A DNA stretch of 33,608 nucleotides from Dipetalonema caudispina (taxonomy: Eukaryota > Nematoda > Chromadorea > Rhabditida > Onchocercidae), in contig JABVXV010000499.1 of NCBI GenBank assembly GCA_013365325.1, positions 1-33,608 on the forward strand. Direction: 5' to 3'. Both the position numbers and the translations under genes were made by a program. Shown in pieces: positions 1 through 10,505 of the stretch. The notes beneath the pieces were generated by a model. It was not told where the DNA came from, did not search any database, and saw nothing but the letters and a program-made list of their open reading frames with translations. How positions within the stretch are numbered: position 1 is the first letter of the stretch; each line of letters starts with the position of its first letter.

Positions 1-98
<98 letters not shown>

Positions 99-136
99 CA
101 ATAATAATAATAATAATAATAGTAATAATAATAATA

Positions 137-172
<36 letters not shown>

Positions 173-345
173 GTAATAATAGTAATAATAATAATAATAA
201 TGATAATAATAGTAACAATAATAATAATAGTGATAATAATAATTAATAATAATAATAATGATAATATTAATAGTAATAATAATATCACTAATAGTAATAA
301 CAATAGTAATAATAATAGAGCAATAACAGTGATGATGATAATAAG
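1..345. repeat. AAT trinucleotide microsatellite
   Basis: Positions 1-96 are pure AAT units. The array then continues to about 345 with growing interruptions (AGT, GAT, AAC and ATT variants), so the pure end lies at the left edge of the window. The open frame across it encodes only Ile, Asn and Val runs and is not a gene. The purity gradient suggests the left side is the actively slipping end. It may also mark a difficult assembly point. Confidence 0.97.
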
Positions 346-360
346 AATAACCACAGGTTG

Positions 361-918
361 ATCCTAAATGTATAACGATGCATTTAGGTGATAGTAAAAT
401 TACTTATTGATAGAATTTTAATCATTTAATCATTTGATATAATTTATTCAGTTATTATACTAGAAAAAATACTTTAATTGATGGTATTAACCTTTAGCAT
501 ATTTTAAAAACAAACTGAAATAGCTATATTTTATCCGAAAGGAAGAAATCACAAAGTGCTACTTTTGATTTATTTGAAAATTTCTTTTTCGCCTGTTTGT
601 CATTTTTCTTCATCATTTGGATACCATTACTGAAAACAGCAATGAAATATTTGAAAATTTGTTACTCTCTTTCTCCTCCTGTCTTTATAAAATTTCAATT
701 TTATGTTTAACTTCTTCGACTTAAAGCAAACAAATTTATGTTAAAGATAAAATAATACATTATATTTAATTTCTTATTTTTTCCTTCTTTTTTTTTGATT
801 TTTCACTGATTCTTTTAACATTCCACTCACTTAATTTGTAATAATTCAGCAAAAGTTCGCTTAAATTTAAATATTATTCCTTCCCTTCAAATATTAGCTA
901 ATTCTTTTTTTTCCTTAG
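361..918. other. Non-coding stretch upstream of the first GPCR exon
   Basis: AT-rich sequence with T-rich tracts (about 780-800 and 903-915). I found no exon here that carries transmembrane segments 1-3 of the adjacent receptor, so those exons are expected left of the window. The last bases form the polypyrimidine tract and TTAG acceptor of the exon at 919. It is best read as intron. Confidence 0.55.
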
Positions 919-3191
919 AAAACCTGTAAAATGTGTTATTTTTGGTTCCATTGTATTTTCAATCGTTATCAATGTGACAACATGGCTTGAACTTACTGTT
1001 GTTCCATGTTACAACAAAGAATTTCATCGATTATCAAGGTTAATTCATGGAAATTTTAGACTCTTGAGAAAAAAAAAATTAATTAATGCTTTTTTTCTGA
1101 GTTCTTTAGGTGGAAATTAAACTATTTTTAGAAGTTTTCAATAAACAAATGAGGACAGTGAAACAATTATGCATAACAAAATTATATTATAATAGATTAA
1201 TTTCTAAAATTAGCACCAGATGAAATAAAATGTATATTTCTAATATGACAAATGATATGATTCGATTCGAATGTATTTTTTTTTTTTTTTTTTAAAAATG
1301 AAATGAATTTTATAGACATATTCAACTTACTGAATTACAAATGGATTATACATATGGGATTGTTATGAAAGTGATTACTTATACATTAGTTATGTTTATT
1401 TTCCCATTTCTTATCCTAATTATTGTCAATACATGCATTATTCTTGCCCTGAAACGTAGCACAAATATGAGAACTTTACATACCAGTCGGAAATCATTTC
1501 TAATCAAAACAAATAACAGGTACTTGAACAATTTTTCATATATTAATTTTAATTCTATTACTCTATAATTTAATTAAAATTCATCTAGTTTAGTTATTTA
1601 ATGTTCATTCTTCTTTTTCGAACTTTAACCCAATTTATATAGATGTATGTATATTAACTCGAAGTAAAATTTTTTAATTGATATTAAAATAAATTTGAAA
1701 ATAGGGAAAAGTGTTAATTTTAGCCAGAAAAATAATCGAGATCCATCATATACAAGTATAGCTTCACAACAATTCTGTTCAGGAATTTCTACCAGGTAAA
1801 TATTCATTATCTACTTTTCTCTTTCAGATCTGAATAACTTCAAGTACATTATTCAATAGATTGAATGTATATTTCATTGAATCATAAAAAATTTCTACAA
1901 AATTTTCTCTCCAATATTCGATCGATCATAAATATTTGTAGCATTCGTACGACGATGCCAAGAACAGCTAAACCAATGGCAAATTTTCATTCATCAGCTC
2001 GTGACAGTTCGGTAACATTGATGCTTCTAGCCATTGTTGCAATGTTTCTCACTTGTAATGGTTGGTTTATCTGTTTGATTTTAAATTGAGATCCTAGCAA
2101 AGCTTTGTTGTTTTTAATTGTTAAGGACAATAATTAATTAAAATACCACATTTCTTTATGTTAATTTCTGTGCTATCATATAATAACAAAGTTCGATTTT
2201 TCAAATTAAAAATTAAAAGGATAATAAGGTAAATTAAAAAACTTACGGAAGTTAATACAGTTTTCAAACTTTTATGTTTTTTTTTTTTTATGACGTGAAG
2301 AAAAACAAGCATCTTTGCTAGATTGTATACTTAAACAATGATTTACAGGTTTAGCATTTTGCAATAACATTATCGAAATCTTGATATTTGTGGATAAGAT
2401 TGATAGCAGCGAAAATGAGAGCGCATTTGAGAAAAGTGTCGAAATTGCAAACATTTTAGTCTCCTTGAATTCATCAACATCTATCTTCATCTACCTCATC
2501 TTCAGTTCTAACTATCGCATCATTGTGAAGGAATATCTTGGTCTGAAAAATGATGATAAAGTAAGAAGCATATATTTTGATTTTAAGCTTAAAGTAAGGT
2601 AAAACTTTATCAGTCTGATGTCATCTTTTGATGACCAATGAATTTGAAATGTTGAATATCTCATTTTATAATTTAATATTTTTCAAGTGACATAGCAAGT
2701 TTCTTTTTTTTTATTGGTAATCAGATTGAGAATATAAAATTATCAATCCTGCTCTAAAGTTGTCTTTCGTCATAATATATTGATTGATTCGATAGTTCAA
2801 GAAATGGGACAGTATTCTTGAATAAAAGAACCGAGCTACAATTCAAGTAAAATAAGTAAATAATTCGGTTGGTAGCAAAATACGTATCATAGTTCAAATT
2901 CCTATATTTAATTCCCTCTAAATCATTTTGCAATCAACATCATTTCGCCTTACTTTCAAGATGGATACAATTTTGACTTATTTTCCTACTGCTTCTTCTT
3001 CCTCAAAAGTCTTTGATGATGTTTTAAAATGATAAAAAAAAAAGAAAAAATTGTGATCATTCAATCAATATTGGTTTCCATCAAATGGAAAAAGTCAAAA
3101 GTAAAATTGTTATTGATAATTTCATAATTTGCAGTCTTACAGTGGAACGTCAACAGCTACAGCTATCGCAGTACGACATACATTAGAATAA
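919..3191 (+). CDS. FMRFamide-receptor-like neuropeptide GPCR, 3' part (partial)
   Basis: Rhodopsin-class GPCR fragment, about 236 residues. Proposed exons: 919-1038, 1316-1519, 1942-2060, 2349-2560, 3135-3191. Phases agree at every junction (the AG, AG, G and phase-0 ends are all completed by the next exon). The order is TM4 (CVIFGSIVFSIVINVTTW), an extracellular loop with the cysteine of VVPCYN that usually bonds to TM3, TM5 (FPFLILIIVNTCIILALKR), a third intracellular loop, TM6 (VTLMLLAIVAMFLTCNG joined to LAFCNNIIE) and TM7 (EIANILVSLNSSTSIFIYLIF). The CNxLAFxxN..E pattern in TM6 and the LNSS..IY pattern in TM7 are typical of invertebrate FMRFamide-type peptide receptors (Drosophila FMRFaR, C. 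elegans frpr family). The Asn of the usual N-x-x-x-Y motif in TM7 appears to be Ser here. TM1-3, including the DRY region, are missing from the window. The last exon (tail ending RHTLE) is the least certain part. The ligand is unknown. Confidence 0.82.
3135..3191 (+). CDS. Proposed terminal exon of the GPCR (C-terminal tail)
   Basis: After the strong donor GTAAGA at 2561, the next good in-frame acceptor is TTTGCAG ending at 3134. It opens 18 codons starting SYSGTSTATAIAVRHT and stopping with TAA at 3189-3191. A Ser/Thr-rich cytoplasmic tail fits a peptide GPCR, and phase 0 is kept. Against it: the opposite strand is also open here with a donor-like GTAAGAC at the same place, and the same plus frame stays open after the stop to about 3290. 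Reading through the 2561 donor would instead end the protein after about 13 more residues. Confidence 0.5.
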   Translation, partial: SYSGTSTATAIAVRHTLE

Positions 3192-3315
3192 CCATTTTTT
3201 ATGCGGGGTGAGATATCATCGAGAGGATATTTATCAAGTTCAACAAAATCTCGTATATCTTCCGCATTACGCTTCCAGCGCAATTGATGAAAAATAATGA
3301 TAACAACTAAATGAT
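3137..3315 (-). other. Unassigned coding-like open segment, antisense to the GPCR tail
   Basis: On the minus strand the frame is open for about 58 codons and is clearly richer in G+C than its surroundings. It reads as a hydrophobic stretch (VVIIIF) followed by a charged segment (RWKRNAEDIRDFVELD) and a Pro/Asp region. It could be an exon from an acceptor TTTAG (exon start 3306) to a donor ACT|GTAAGAC (exon end 3141), or an ORF stopping at 3137. I do not recognise the family. The pattern suggests the end of a membrane segment with a cytosolic tail. No complete gene model could be joined to it. Confidence 0.25.
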
Positions 3316-5054
3316 ATTAATATTAGACGGGTAACTTCATTTCAATAAACCATTTTTTAATTTCATCAATGTGTCATTTATTAGACATTTTCACGGTAAC
3401 AATAAACAGCAACAAAAATGATTGAAATTACACTGATGAAATGGCCTATTTTACTTTGTACATTAATAATTAAAATTAATCAAACCATCTATCGATGTGG
3501 TTTCTTTAAATTAAAACAAATAATAAGAGAAGGAAGTACGATTAAAAAGTTTGAGATCACTTTTTCCATCACTTTCAGCTTTTGCTGTTTATTTGAAATA
3601 ACGCAACATATAATCAATTCTATGTTTCCTGCAACATTGACGTAACTTCCGCATACTTTCATTTTGTAGTTGGAAATTCGCAAACGTTTACCAAATTTTT
3701 TGATTCCCTTGGAAATTTTGAGACAAATGTTTAATATTACCCAAACCTTAACTGCGAACGATTCATTTATTACAAGAAAATATGCTTTAGTTTAGGAAAA
3801 TTACGAATTTGAAATTTACATGAAGTATTCATAATTCAACCACCGCAATATTCCGATCATCCAATAAAGTTTGCAATTCTGAACCATAGATGTCAATTAT
3901 AGTTATCAGATAATTGAACAACACTTTTAAATTTAAATTTACTGTTTAAATTATTACAAAATGAATGACGAATGTTGATAACTATAAACTTCAAATAACC
4001 TAAAATTTCGATCCACATATTGATTTGAAAATTGCAGATGAACATCAATTCTTGTAAATTTAATCATTTCAATACTCATCCATTTTCATTGATAAATTGA
4101 AAATTCTGAAATGTTTTTCAAAAAACAAAATTTTTCCTAAAAAACAAAAATTATCCTAAAAATTTGTCATCAATATTGACACATTTCAATTTTTGTTGGC
4201 ATTTTATTAGTAGCAATAAACATTAAATAAAAATGATAAAAATACGAAATATAAACATAAGCATAAAATACATTAGTAAATATAAGTTGATAATATTGTC
4301 AAATAGTAAATAATGAAATATTTTCAAATATTAAAATATAAAAAGAATGAAAATTAAATGAAAATAATGGTGCAAAAAAAAAAAAAAAAAAGAAGAAATT
4401 AACATAATAAGTAAAACAAAATAAATGCAAAGAGGAAAATAAACGGCAAATAAATAAAATGTAAAATTGTATTGTTTCATTTTCTTGCTTAATATCAAAA
4501 AGCAAAAAAAAAAAAAAAAAAAATTATGAAAAAATTTGAAAATTTTTGAAATTTTTTATTTTCATTCAAAAGAATATAATATAATTGAAAGTAAGAAATG
4601 AATACGATTGATTAGTTCAATATAATCATAAAGGATAATAAAAATAAAATCAAACTTATGATGATATCATAATATTAAATTATCAATCATAACATACATA
4701 ATTCCTATCAATTTTTTTTTCACAAAATCGATAAACGATAAATGGCTTAACAGTTATAAGGATGAATGATATCATATATGTAAGTACCATATGTATCAAA
4801 GTACCATATCAATATTTCCGCATTTCTACCACATTCTATCAACCATTTAATTCCTTTGGAAATTCTTCTAAAATTGGCGCCTTTAATTTCAAATTTAATT
4901 TCCAAAATTGCACGTCCGCTATTATAGCCTATCCTAATTTGTTAATACCTATAATGGTACCTTAATTGGTACTCTTTTTTCGTTTTGAACTACCTCTAAC
5001 ACTTCCAACAGTAATTGTTAGCATATAGTAGTAATTTAGTAATTTTGATGATAC

Positions 5055-5290
5055 AGTATGTAAGTTATGGTAGCAGTACTCTTTATGGTACCTACGGTAG
5101 AACTTTTATTTATGATAGTATCCAAATTATGGTAGTAGTGTTTTTATGGTACTTATGATAGATACTTTCATCTGTTACAGTACCTAAGTTGTAATGATAA
5201 TATCTTTGATTATACCTATAAAAGGACGGTAACTTTTGTGGTACCTATGTATGTGAATTCTACCTCTTCATGGTGTTTGTAACAGAATCT
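5055..5290. repeat. Degenerate 62-bp minisatellite
   Basis: Units beginning AGTATGTAAG, AGTATCCAAA and AGTACCTAAG start at 5055, 5117 and 5179, exactly 62 bases apart. A fourth, more diverged unit begins near 5240. Shared blocks include ATGGTAGxAGT and TATGGTACxTA. The copies differ at many positions, so the array is old. Weaker GTA-rich sequence of the same flavour runs on to about 5500. Confidence 0.75.
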
Positions 5291-5618
5291 CCGATTGTAG
5301 TAATCTGTGAATTTGTGTTAATGTTGCTTATGGAAGAATCTATGATTGTATTGATTTTTAAATTAAGGTAAATTTTGTAGTCTTAACAGTAAAATTTATG
5401 ATTATTGTAGGATTTGAGTTATCTTTGATGGTATCTATGGCAGCATAAATATTTCCATAATTATAATGACAGTAATACCTTTGATTACATTTTTAGTAGG
5501 TTGCAAAGACAATAATAATAAATGATGTCTCTCATAGCTGATGATTGATTTGTATGCAAGCATAGATATCTCTCTTTCTATCCAAAATATATCCATAGTC
5601 TTGTTTAATCAAAATTTG

Positions 5619-5636
5619 CATATCAGGAGATGAAGT
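5619..5636 (+). promoter_or_regulatory. Probable spliced-leader trans-splice acceptor of the zinc-finger gene
   Basis: The acceptor CATATCAG ends at 5626, ten bases before the ATG at 5637. An in-frame TGA (5631-5633) lies between them, so the coding frame cannot be entered from an upstream exon at this site. A short leader exon joined in trans is the usual nematode explanation. A non-coding cis exon upstream cannot be excluded. Confidence 0.55.
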
Positions 5637-8600
5637 ATGCTCAAGCTCAATCATCAACAAGTCGAAGCACTCCAACATTGTCAAGCTGCCCTTCGTTATC
5701 GCCAGTTCGACATCTACTGCTTATTTCATCGGTTGTTAACTGTAAAGAAGGTTTGTTCCGTTCCGGTTTTTATCTTAAATGCAAAGAACTAGAACTTAAT
5801 AATTCTTAATTAGAGTTTGATCAAGTCTTTCAAAAGTATTGTCTTCCGAAGATAAATTCCAACTTTATCTTCAGGCAAGATTATTCCAATTTCTTTTTTG
5901 TAAAAATATATGACTCAGTCTGTTTCAGAGAGAACTACATTCCGATAATCCGCAATCAGGAACTAGTTGATTGCCCGGAAACAGGATCTGATCAGGTTTT
6001 TCGAGAAGAAAATTTAATCAAATTTTTTTGCAAAAATTATTTCTATTCTGAAAAGAAATTGAATCCCAATTGTCACTAATTAGTGATCAAGTTTGTTGAA
6101 AGAGATATTTAACAGGATTTCTCCCCTCCCCCAAAAAATATCTTATATAAAAATCCAGCTTTATTTACGAACCAGAAATTGGTTCGATTTTTCTGATAGA
6201 ATCAAGTCATTATAATTTGCAATCAGAAATTTTATTCTTGCCAGGGTCATGTGTGATTACTTCCAAGCTCAGTTCAGTGAGGCTTCCGCGTCCAATTTTG
6301 CTTCCATACTAAGAGTCTGCGGTTTCCTTCAACAAAATTGCAATCCAAGTTGATTTTTCCAAAAGAGTATCCAATTCGACTTTCCTTGACATGCAATCCT
6401 TTACAGAATCCAAGCTAATGTCATTTCTTCCATGGTTAATCAGTTATCTCTGATTGATTCCCACTGCTTGGATTTTGAATCTAAAAAGGTCTAAGGTGGG
6501 ATTCTTTGCATATCCTTCCTGTTCATTAATACTATAATTATTACCATCAATTTCCTGACAATTGATCTGATTCTTAAGATGCAAATTTTTCTGTATGAAG
6601 AAATGCCTCACCCGCCTGACACCTAATTATTTAAATCGTGTTTAATTGGGAACAAAAAACTACATGAAAACATTTAATTTATTTGACAAATGCTCAATTT
6701 ACTCAATACTTTATTTTCCATACCGCAAAGGTTTTTTTTATTTAGCTGCAAAATATTTGTAATTTTGAACTCAAAGTTCAAGTGATTCATTGAAAAAAGA
6801 AAATTAGGAAGTAAAACAACGAAGCCAATAAATTTCACCACAAAACATATCAAAAAATTTGAAAACATCTGATAACATAACTTATTTGATCAGTACGATG
6901 TATTTCCTTGGATGATTATCATACGTTTTGCAGCTATCAATGGCGAATCGCAGTAAGCAACAGCAAGCATCACCATCTGCAAGCGATAATAATATTACTT
7001 CCACAGTTGATAATCAACTATCATCTTCAAGCACTAGTAATAATGTAAGTCATAGTAGTCATTGTTATTTTATTTCAATATAGGAAAATTTCAAACTAAT
7101 CAATTTGATCTTTTCTTTTTCCTTTAATATAATAATAACTTTGAGCAAAACTTTTCGTCCTTGACTACTAATATAAGCAAAATTCTAAAGGTTAAATTAA
7201 TTCATATAAAATATGATGAAAGAAATTTACGCTACTAAGTGATTGTTTTTCTCGATCAATCTTTTATTGAATCCTTAATTATTAGTAGTTAAATTTATGA
7301 TTCATTCTTTTTTCCAAGTTTTAGATTTTGAAAACATACAAGATTTGCTGCTATCGTATGAATAAAAAGTTTCCGTTAAATTGAAGTAAGCAAAGATCAT
7401 AACCAGTTGCAAATTTATGAGATTTCTTTTTTTTAAATCTTATCCTTTCATTTTATTTTCTAGATATACGAATGCAAAAATAATTCATCGCTGAAGAATA
7501 GATGTAAATTGAGAAAAAGATCAAACCTAAATCATTATTAAGTATGGTACCTTGTAACTTTATGATAATCGAATCTCAAATTTGTCTTACCCATCGATAG
7601 CCATTCAGATTCCTAATCATCGGATAGTGAACGCTTCGTCCATTATCATTTCTGTAGTGTCCGCAGTATACCTAAAATAAAAGTAAAATAAGCCAAACTT
7701 CAGACTAATACCAATAATTATTTGCCACTAATGCATCGATGGAATTCTGGAATAGTTTACCATGTTATATAGGACGGCTTTATTTTAGCCTCTCAATCAA
7801 TCCATGGTCGATTTCGCATCATTGCTTGAAATACCTCTTTTTAATGAATTAATGCTTGTATATGAAATTCAGTACAACGCAACCAAAGATGCCCTCAAAC
7901 ATTTCCTTGAAGAGCAGGTTGGTCCTGATTTAAACAGCCTAACTTCTCCTTTAGAATTATCCGTCAAAAGAATGTTTTAAAGATACTTATAACATGAAAA
8001 GTAATATAATAAATGATTATTAATACTGATACACAATCCCAACTTTATTATTCATTCAAATAATGTCAATTATTATAATTGCTAATTATTATTTCAAATT
8101 CAGTTCAAGTTCTTTTCACTTCAAAGCTACTTCGATTGCGTCAGTGGCTTCCTTTTCTGTTTCTTTTTATCCATATGATAATAACATTTTCTTAAATTTT
8201 TTCTTTAGCTGAATGATTTTCAGCCTAATTTAATTCTTCCTCTCTTTACCAATGTGCTGTGGAGTTTGTTGGTTAATCCATTGCTGGCTATTAATCCAGT
8301 TACAAACTTGAATTTATCTGCTCAAGATTTACCGATATCTACTGGAGATCTACAGAAAATTGTGGGAGAATTACTAGATAAGCTTAAAGCATCCAACAAC
8401 AGGTAATTTGATTCCAAAAATGAATTGTTGTAAAATGTCATCTTATTACGATATTTTTGCTATTTCAAATTTCTCATTGTTTGGATTCTGCCTTCAAACT
8501 CTTTTACATGTATCTACAGCATAAGTAATCTTGTAGTGAGCAAGATGTAACCAATCCTGAACAGTGCAATCAAGGTACACATAGCCAATTGAATAACCAT

Positions 8601-10505
8601 CCTGAAAAACGGAACCGAAGTATTCATCGTGCTGAAAATGTTAGACATTGTTAAGTTTATTATGAACTTAACTTCATGATTAACCTTCCATAACTATTTC
8701 AAACTTCCTATTGCAATTTAAATATTCAGACGGAATTCCAGAGAACCATATAATATAAAGACAAGTTTGGTATATGAATGTGTCATTATCAAAAAAATAT
8801 GCTAAGTGCAAATTAGTCTCAGTAATTCTGATCATCTCTCAAATTATAAGTTATTTTTATCAATGGTAGCATTAAAACAATAATTTTCGCTTGTTTTAAT
8901 GCTTTTGTAATGCCTCTCATCCGACTAACCAACAATAGCCATTATATTGCAATGTCATTCGATTCCAGGATGGGTTTTATGATACGTTACTGTTTATATT
9001 TTTGGATTTGTTCGTTATGCAACCTTTTGAACTCTCATATTTGACAGCAGAAAAACAGCTCGATTATATGCAATGTTTGTGCAAAACCATTGAAAAACCG
9101 GGCTGCATTCGTGAAACACCGTCGACGGCATCTTGGTATCTCAGAACTTGCTTTTGCATGCGGAACATGCGACAAACGGTGCAGCGAACGTCGTCATCTA
9201 GCGGTTCATTGCAAAAATAAACACCATGAGGTTCGATCTAATTTATGAAGTATTTAACCGCTAACTTAGAAAATATATATTAAGTATTCTTTTTCTACTT
9301 GAAACGACTTTTAAAAACGTAAACTTAATCAAGTAATTGATGTTTTTCTGGATGATGATACTTGGGAGATATTTCCTTAGTAACCTTTAAATCTTACTTT
9401 GTATTAAGGGCTCAAGTAGTTGGAATGCAAATTCATTGCTACTGCCATACACACACAATACACTCAAACATATCCACGTTTATATTTTTGTAGTTGCACT
9501 AAGTCAGTCATAATATTTGTTGTGATGGCAAAATATGTTCAATGGAGAAAATACATTTTTACACCTTTACAATTGAGCCAAGCACTGTCGAAATGCAAAA
9601 ACATAAAAATATACGCTGAAAAATTTGCATCGCTATAACAATGAAGATTAAATGTAGTCTAATCAGGCAAAATGTTATCTGAAATGCTCTGCACTGATGG
9701 GTAAGATACAGAGAAGTAGTTTTACTTACTTTTATATAATGTATAAAATGAAGTAGAATGCGTAAAACATATACAGAAACGTATACGAGTTTTTAAGAAT
9801 TTCAGACTTCACAGGTAAAATTTTAGATGCCATCGGTATCATCCAAGCCCGGTCTCTGCAGCATTCCGGAGCAAGATATGATAACTCTTAATGATTCAAA
9901 GGAAGCAAGTCCTGACTCAGTTCCTGAAATAAACTCCATGAGTGAGAAGGTACTGCTTCCCAATATTGAAAACTATCAGTAAAATTCTTTAAGTACCATT
10001 AATAGTCAGAAGCTCTCCCAAAGCTGTAATAATACTTCAACAGATGGACAATGAGAATTTATTTTTTTGCATTATAATTATGGTTAAGAATTTTAACAGA
10101 ATATACACCAGGTGGAACTGACAGCTATTAAATAGTTGGCATTATTTCGTCCTGCTTCAATGTCTTATTAAAAATTACAAATAATAAAAATAAATTGCAA
10201 AACAAGAAAATTTGATTCTTTACATTGTTTTAAAAGTTAGTGGAAAATTCCTTTTAAAAAATTAGCAAAACTAATTCTTACGAAGCGGGAAGGAGGAAAA
10301 TTGTGAGAGAAGAACTAATGAATCCACAAGATTGTTTGGCTAATTAGTGGATGCAGCACATCTGTAATCGTAGTGTAGCTCAAAGTAAACAGATGTAATA
10401 TAGTTTATTAAATCTCTTCTGATTTAGGTACTTGTGGAGCTTTGGCAATCAGATGATGATAAAAATAGCATTCCGAATGTGACAGATATTTGTAATCAAT
10501 CGTAG
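5637..10505 (+). CDS. Two-finger C2H2 zinc-finger protein (316 aa)
   Basis: Eight exons: 5637-5750, 6934-7044, 7873-7917, 8209-8402, 8537-8639, 9048-9230, 9827-9949, 10428-10505; all phases match. The start is supported by an in-frame TGA just upstream. Residues 1-38 are Gln/His/Arg-rich and probably helical. Residues 39-75 are Ser/Gln/Asn-rich and probably disordered. Residues about 76-155 contain leucine-rich helical stretches (NLILPLFTNVLWSLLVNP). Two fingers follow: C197-x2-C200-x12-H213-x3-H217 and C227-x2-C230-x12-H243-x4-H248, joined by nine residues. An acidic Ser/Pro tail ends in QS before TAG. The likely role is nucleic-acid binding, perhaps as a nuclear regulator; I do not recognise the orthologue. 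The weakest junctions are the donor after 8639 (AAT|GTTAGA) and the donor after 9230 (GAG|GTTCGA). A longer wrong-frame ORF overlies the finger exon. Confidence 0.85.
9048..9230 (+). CDS. Zinc-finger exon (exon 6) with both C2H2 fingers
   Basis: This 61-codon exon begins after the acceptor TTTGACAG and reads CNVC...HRRRH and FACGTCDKRC...HCKNKH. It carries every zinc ligand of both fingers with canonical 12-residue spacers. It lies one base out of phase with the longer plus-strand ORF 9002-9220, whose translation also contains many cysteines by chance. The frame is fixed by the zinc-finger spacing and by phase-0 joins to exons 5 and 7. Confidence 0.9.

Larger units (their letters stand above)
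3192..5636. other. Gap between GPCR and zinc-finger gene
   Basis: About 2.4 kb with no confident gene. The part nearest the GPCR carries coding-like open frames on the minus strand (3137-3315, and a roughly 100-codon frame between about 3489 and 3793 rich in Lys, Ile and Cys). From 3800 to 4750 it is plain AT-rich sequence with A tracts (4375-4390, 4504-4521). From about 5030 it becomes a decayed GTA-rich tandem repeat. The plus-strand ORF at 4762-4965 has no splice context or recognisable motif and I do not call it a gene. Confidence 0.5.

Noticed and set aside
95..361. 88-codon ORF of Ile/Asn runs
   Set aside because: It is a translation of the AAT microsatellite.
5800..6500. Loosely repeated GATCAAGTxTTT/GATCAGGTTTTT motifs in the first intron of the zinc-finger gene
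   Set aside because: Spacing is irregular and similarity is limited to short words; I could not define a unit.
8949..9047. Plus-strand segment after the acceptor GATTCCAG as an exon of the zinc-finger gene
   Set aside because: It can be read in only one phase without an early stop, and that phase leads into the wrong frame across the fingers.
9002..9220. Cysteine-rich 72-codon plus-strand ORF
   Set aside because: It is a shadow of the zinc-finger exon; it lacks finger spacing and does not join neighbouring exons in phase.
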